A DNA stretch of 60,214 nt, from contig DHFW01000038.1 of assembly GCA_002402465.1 (NCBI GenBank), positions 1-60,214 of the forward strand, in the 5' to 3' direction. Of the stretch, positions 59,104-60,214 are shown piece by piece (position 1 is the stretch's first letter; each line of letters begins with the position of its first letter). The notes beneath the pieces were generated by a model, which worked only from the letters and a program-made list of their open reading frames with translations, was not told the origin of the DNA and did no database searches. The position numbers and the translations under genes were made by a program. This stretch comes from Bacteroidales bacterium UBA4814. GTDB taxonomy: Bacteria; Bacteroidota; Bacteroidia; Bacteroidales; UBA7960.

Positions 59104-59784
59104 ATGACTTCCGAAGAACTGCAACTCGTTTCTGAAAAAATCAGCCATTTCAAAGACTTTGCCTCCCTATTGCGTGGCTTGCCTTACGACCGTCTGCCCG
59201 GCCTGGAGGCGCAGCTAAAGCTTGCTCCAGTAAACCGCAAGTTAGAGATCAGCAGCCTTGGTAATGGTAAAAATGCTGTGAAAAGCGCCGTGCTATTTCT
59301 TTTCTTTCCGGATGAGAATGGCTGCACCACCACGGTTTTCATAAAGCGTCCCGAATACAACGGCGCCCACAGCGGGCAAATATCATTCCCTGGCGGGCGA
59401 TACGAAACCACCGATCCCAGCCTTGAATATACAGCCTTGCGCGAAACCCATGAAGAGATAGGCGTGCCGGTTTCAGATATTGAAGTCGCCGGCAAGCTTT
59501 CCGACCTGTTTATCCCGCCAAGCAACTACATTGTAAGCCCCTACATAGGCATTACCCGTAAAAGGCCCGCTTTTAAGGCTGATCCCCTGGAAGTTGCAGC
59601 AATACTTGAAATCGAACTTTCCGATTTTTTCCAGACTGCCAATTGCCGCACAAAAGAATTAGTCCTCATAGGCGGTTATCGATTACAAACCCCTTGCTTT
59701 GAAATCAACGGCCACACCATTTGGGGTGCCACCGCCATGATGGTAAGTGAGTTTTTGGAGTTTGTCGGCAGACAGTTACGGTAG
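59104..59784 (+). CDS. Nudix hydrolase, CoA pyrophosphatase type
   Basis: This 226-residue protein carries the Nudix box G-x5-E-x7-R-E-x2-E-E-x-G, here GGRYETTDPSLEYTALRETH followed by EEIG. The preceding GAHSGQISFPGG is the NudL/CoAse signature, so coenzyme A or its esters are the likely substrate. No signal peptide. It is divergent from the YiiX-like gene. Confidence 0.92.
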   Translation: MTSEELQLVSEKISHFKDFASLLRGLPYDRLPGLEAQLKLAPVNRKLEISSLGNGKNAVKSAVLFLFFPDENGCTTTVFIKRPEYNGAHSGQISFPGGRYETTDPSLEYTALRETHEEIGVPVSDIEVAGKLSDLFIPPSNYIVSPYIGITRKRPAFKADPLEVAAILEIELSDFFQTANCRTKELVLIGGYRLQTPCFEINGHTIWGATAMMVSEFLEFVGRQLR

Positions 59785-59927
59785 GCAGTAATCAGTATGC
59801 AGTAAAAAAAGACCGAAGTCCGAAACTTTTTAGAAATAGTCGCATAGCTTCGATATTAAGGTAGAGCAATTGCAAAACCTCAAAAATAGCTGCATTGCGG
59901 TGACATTATTAGCTCAGGGGAGCAATA
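59785..59927. other. Non-coding stretch after the Nudix gene
   Basis: No ORF is credible. CAGTAATCAGTATGCAGT-type low-complexity sequence follows the stop. A GCTC/GAGC mini-hairpin at 59911-59922 resembles a tRNA D-arm but has no anticodon or T arm. It may belong to the hairpin-ended RNA suggested next. Confidence 0.35.
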
Positions 59928-59975
59928 GCGCCGGCTGTCTCGCCTGAAGCGAGAGACAGCCGGGTGCTTTTTATT
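59928..59975 (+). terminator. Long GC-rich hairpin with T run, possible small-RNA 3' end
   Basis: CCGGCTGTCT-C-GC (59931-59943) pairs with GCGAG-AGACAGCCGG (59949-59963) with a 2-base bulge, extended by GCG/TGC at the base and followed by GCTTTTTATT. This is a textbook intrinsic terminator, but it is 145 bases after the Nudix stop, so it may end either that transcript or an unannotated RNA. Confidence 0.6.
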
Positions 59976-60002
59976 CACCCACAGCACCTTGTCGCCCTGA
60001 GT

Positions 60003-60113
60003 TCCGATTTTCTTCGGGACGAAGGGTCTCGTCCAAAAAAAAGCAAAATCTCAGCAAACACGTCATTACCCCGTCAGGGGTCAACCGTGAATAGCCCCAT
60101 GCGGAAGCATGGG
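60003..60113. repeat. Cluster of REP-like hairpins
   Basis: A CCCTGAG...GAAGGGT element with an inner CCGA/TCGG hairpin (about 60003-60030) is followed by CCCC-gtca-GGGG (about 60069-60080) and CCCATGC (60096-60102) paired with GCATGGG (60107-60113). No ORF spans them. They look like dispersed palindromic elements near a contig end. Confidence 0.5.
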
Positions 60114-60142
60114 AAAAATGGAATCTAATTTTTTATGACAAC

Positions 60143-60173
60143 AAAAAAGGGAACCTGTTCGGCTCCCTTTTTT
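60143..60173. terminator. Bidirectional intrinsic terminator
   Basis: GGGA-a-CC (60149-60155), loop TGTTC, GG-c-TCCC (60161-60167), with six A on the left and six T on the right. It may end a gene that lies beyond the right edge on the minus strand. Confidence 0.7.
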
Positions 60174-60189
60174 ACTAATGTTCTTTTTT

Positions 60190-60205
60190 ATCACTGTTAT
60201 CCGAC
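60190..60205 (-). repeat. Right-edge inverted copy of the left-edge sequence
   Basis: The reverse complement reads GTCGGATAACAGTGAT, similar (12 of 16) to positions 11-26 and inverted relative to them. It is a candidate end of a dispersed insertion element at which the assembly stopped. Confidence 0.35.
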
Positions 60206-60214
60206 TAAATTCTG

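Noticed and set aside
59905..59965. tRNA-like stretch (TTAGCTCAGGGGAGC)
   Set aside because: Only a D-arm-like stem is present. There is no acceptor stem, 7-base anticodon loop or T arm, and the following sequence folds into one long hairpin with a T run.

Overview
The window looks like a chromosomal contig from a strictly or facultatively anaerobic member of the Bacteroidota, probably Bacteroidales-like. The evidence is the type IX secretion (T9SS) C-terminal sorting domain on a subtilase, the many promoters of the form TAnnTTTG with an upstream TTG/TTTG, the order rpmG - DUF4295 gene - ftsY - rimO, the divergent tsaD/tamB pair, short-form menE, FAS1 lipoproteins, and the paired HydE/HydF maturases of an [FeFe] hydrogenase. 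No rRNA, tRNA, CRISPR array, prophage or intact insertion sequence was found.

Layout. 1-3.5 kb: a FAS1 surface lipoprotein, then an accessory islet in which two decayed RHS-repeat relics are interrupted or flanked by two type II toxin-antitoxin pairs and several palindromic repeats. 3.7-8.6 kb: hydF, hydE, an FprA-type diiron flavoprotein (O2/NO detoxification) and a lipoprotein, separated by repeat-rich spacers. 8.7-24 kb: tsaD against tamB, then a minus-strand block (LptF/G-type permease, two GT4 glycosyltransferases, ribBA), a lipoprotein alpha/beta hydrolase, a receiver-only protein lacking its phospho-acceptor Asp, a NarL-type response regulator, an SDR and a large membrane protein. 24-34 kb: purL, an M13 peptidase, a monoacylglycerol-lipase-like hydrolase, a DUF454 protein, slyD, rpmG, a 51-residue DUF4295 protein, ftsY and rimO. 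34-41 kb: a nearly complete menaquinone operon in the order menI-menF-menD-menB-menA-menC-menE. 41-45 kb: a YfcE-like phosphodiesterase, hpt, adk, obg, a PAP2 phosphatase and an FMN-binding PNPOx-like protein. 45-60 kb: a T9SS-exported subtilase, a BlaI-TPR-M56/TonB signalling operon with twin operators, an S10 carboxypeptidase, an AspT/YidE-type transporter, a membrane phosphodiesterase, a photolyase, a YiiX-like lipoprotein and a Nudix CoA pyrophosphatase. The window ends in a 430-base non-coding, hairpin-rich stretch.

How it fits together. HydE/HydF and FprA fit hydrogen-evolving fermentation with protection against oxygen. The men operon supplies menaquinone for anaerobic respiration. The rpmG-ftsY-rimO and hpt-adk-obg groups are housekeeping. 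The least explained item is the BlaI-type repressor, whose promoter carries two AACTA-N6-TAGTT dyads exactly 20 bp apart. It is followed by a TPR protein and one polypeptide joining an M56 (BlaR1-like) protease, a proline-rich linker, a TonB C-terminal domain and a TonB-receptor-plug-like tail. A second unexplained signal is a family of purine-rich 8-bp tandem arrays that abut or overlap stop codons on the sense strand at four separate loci.
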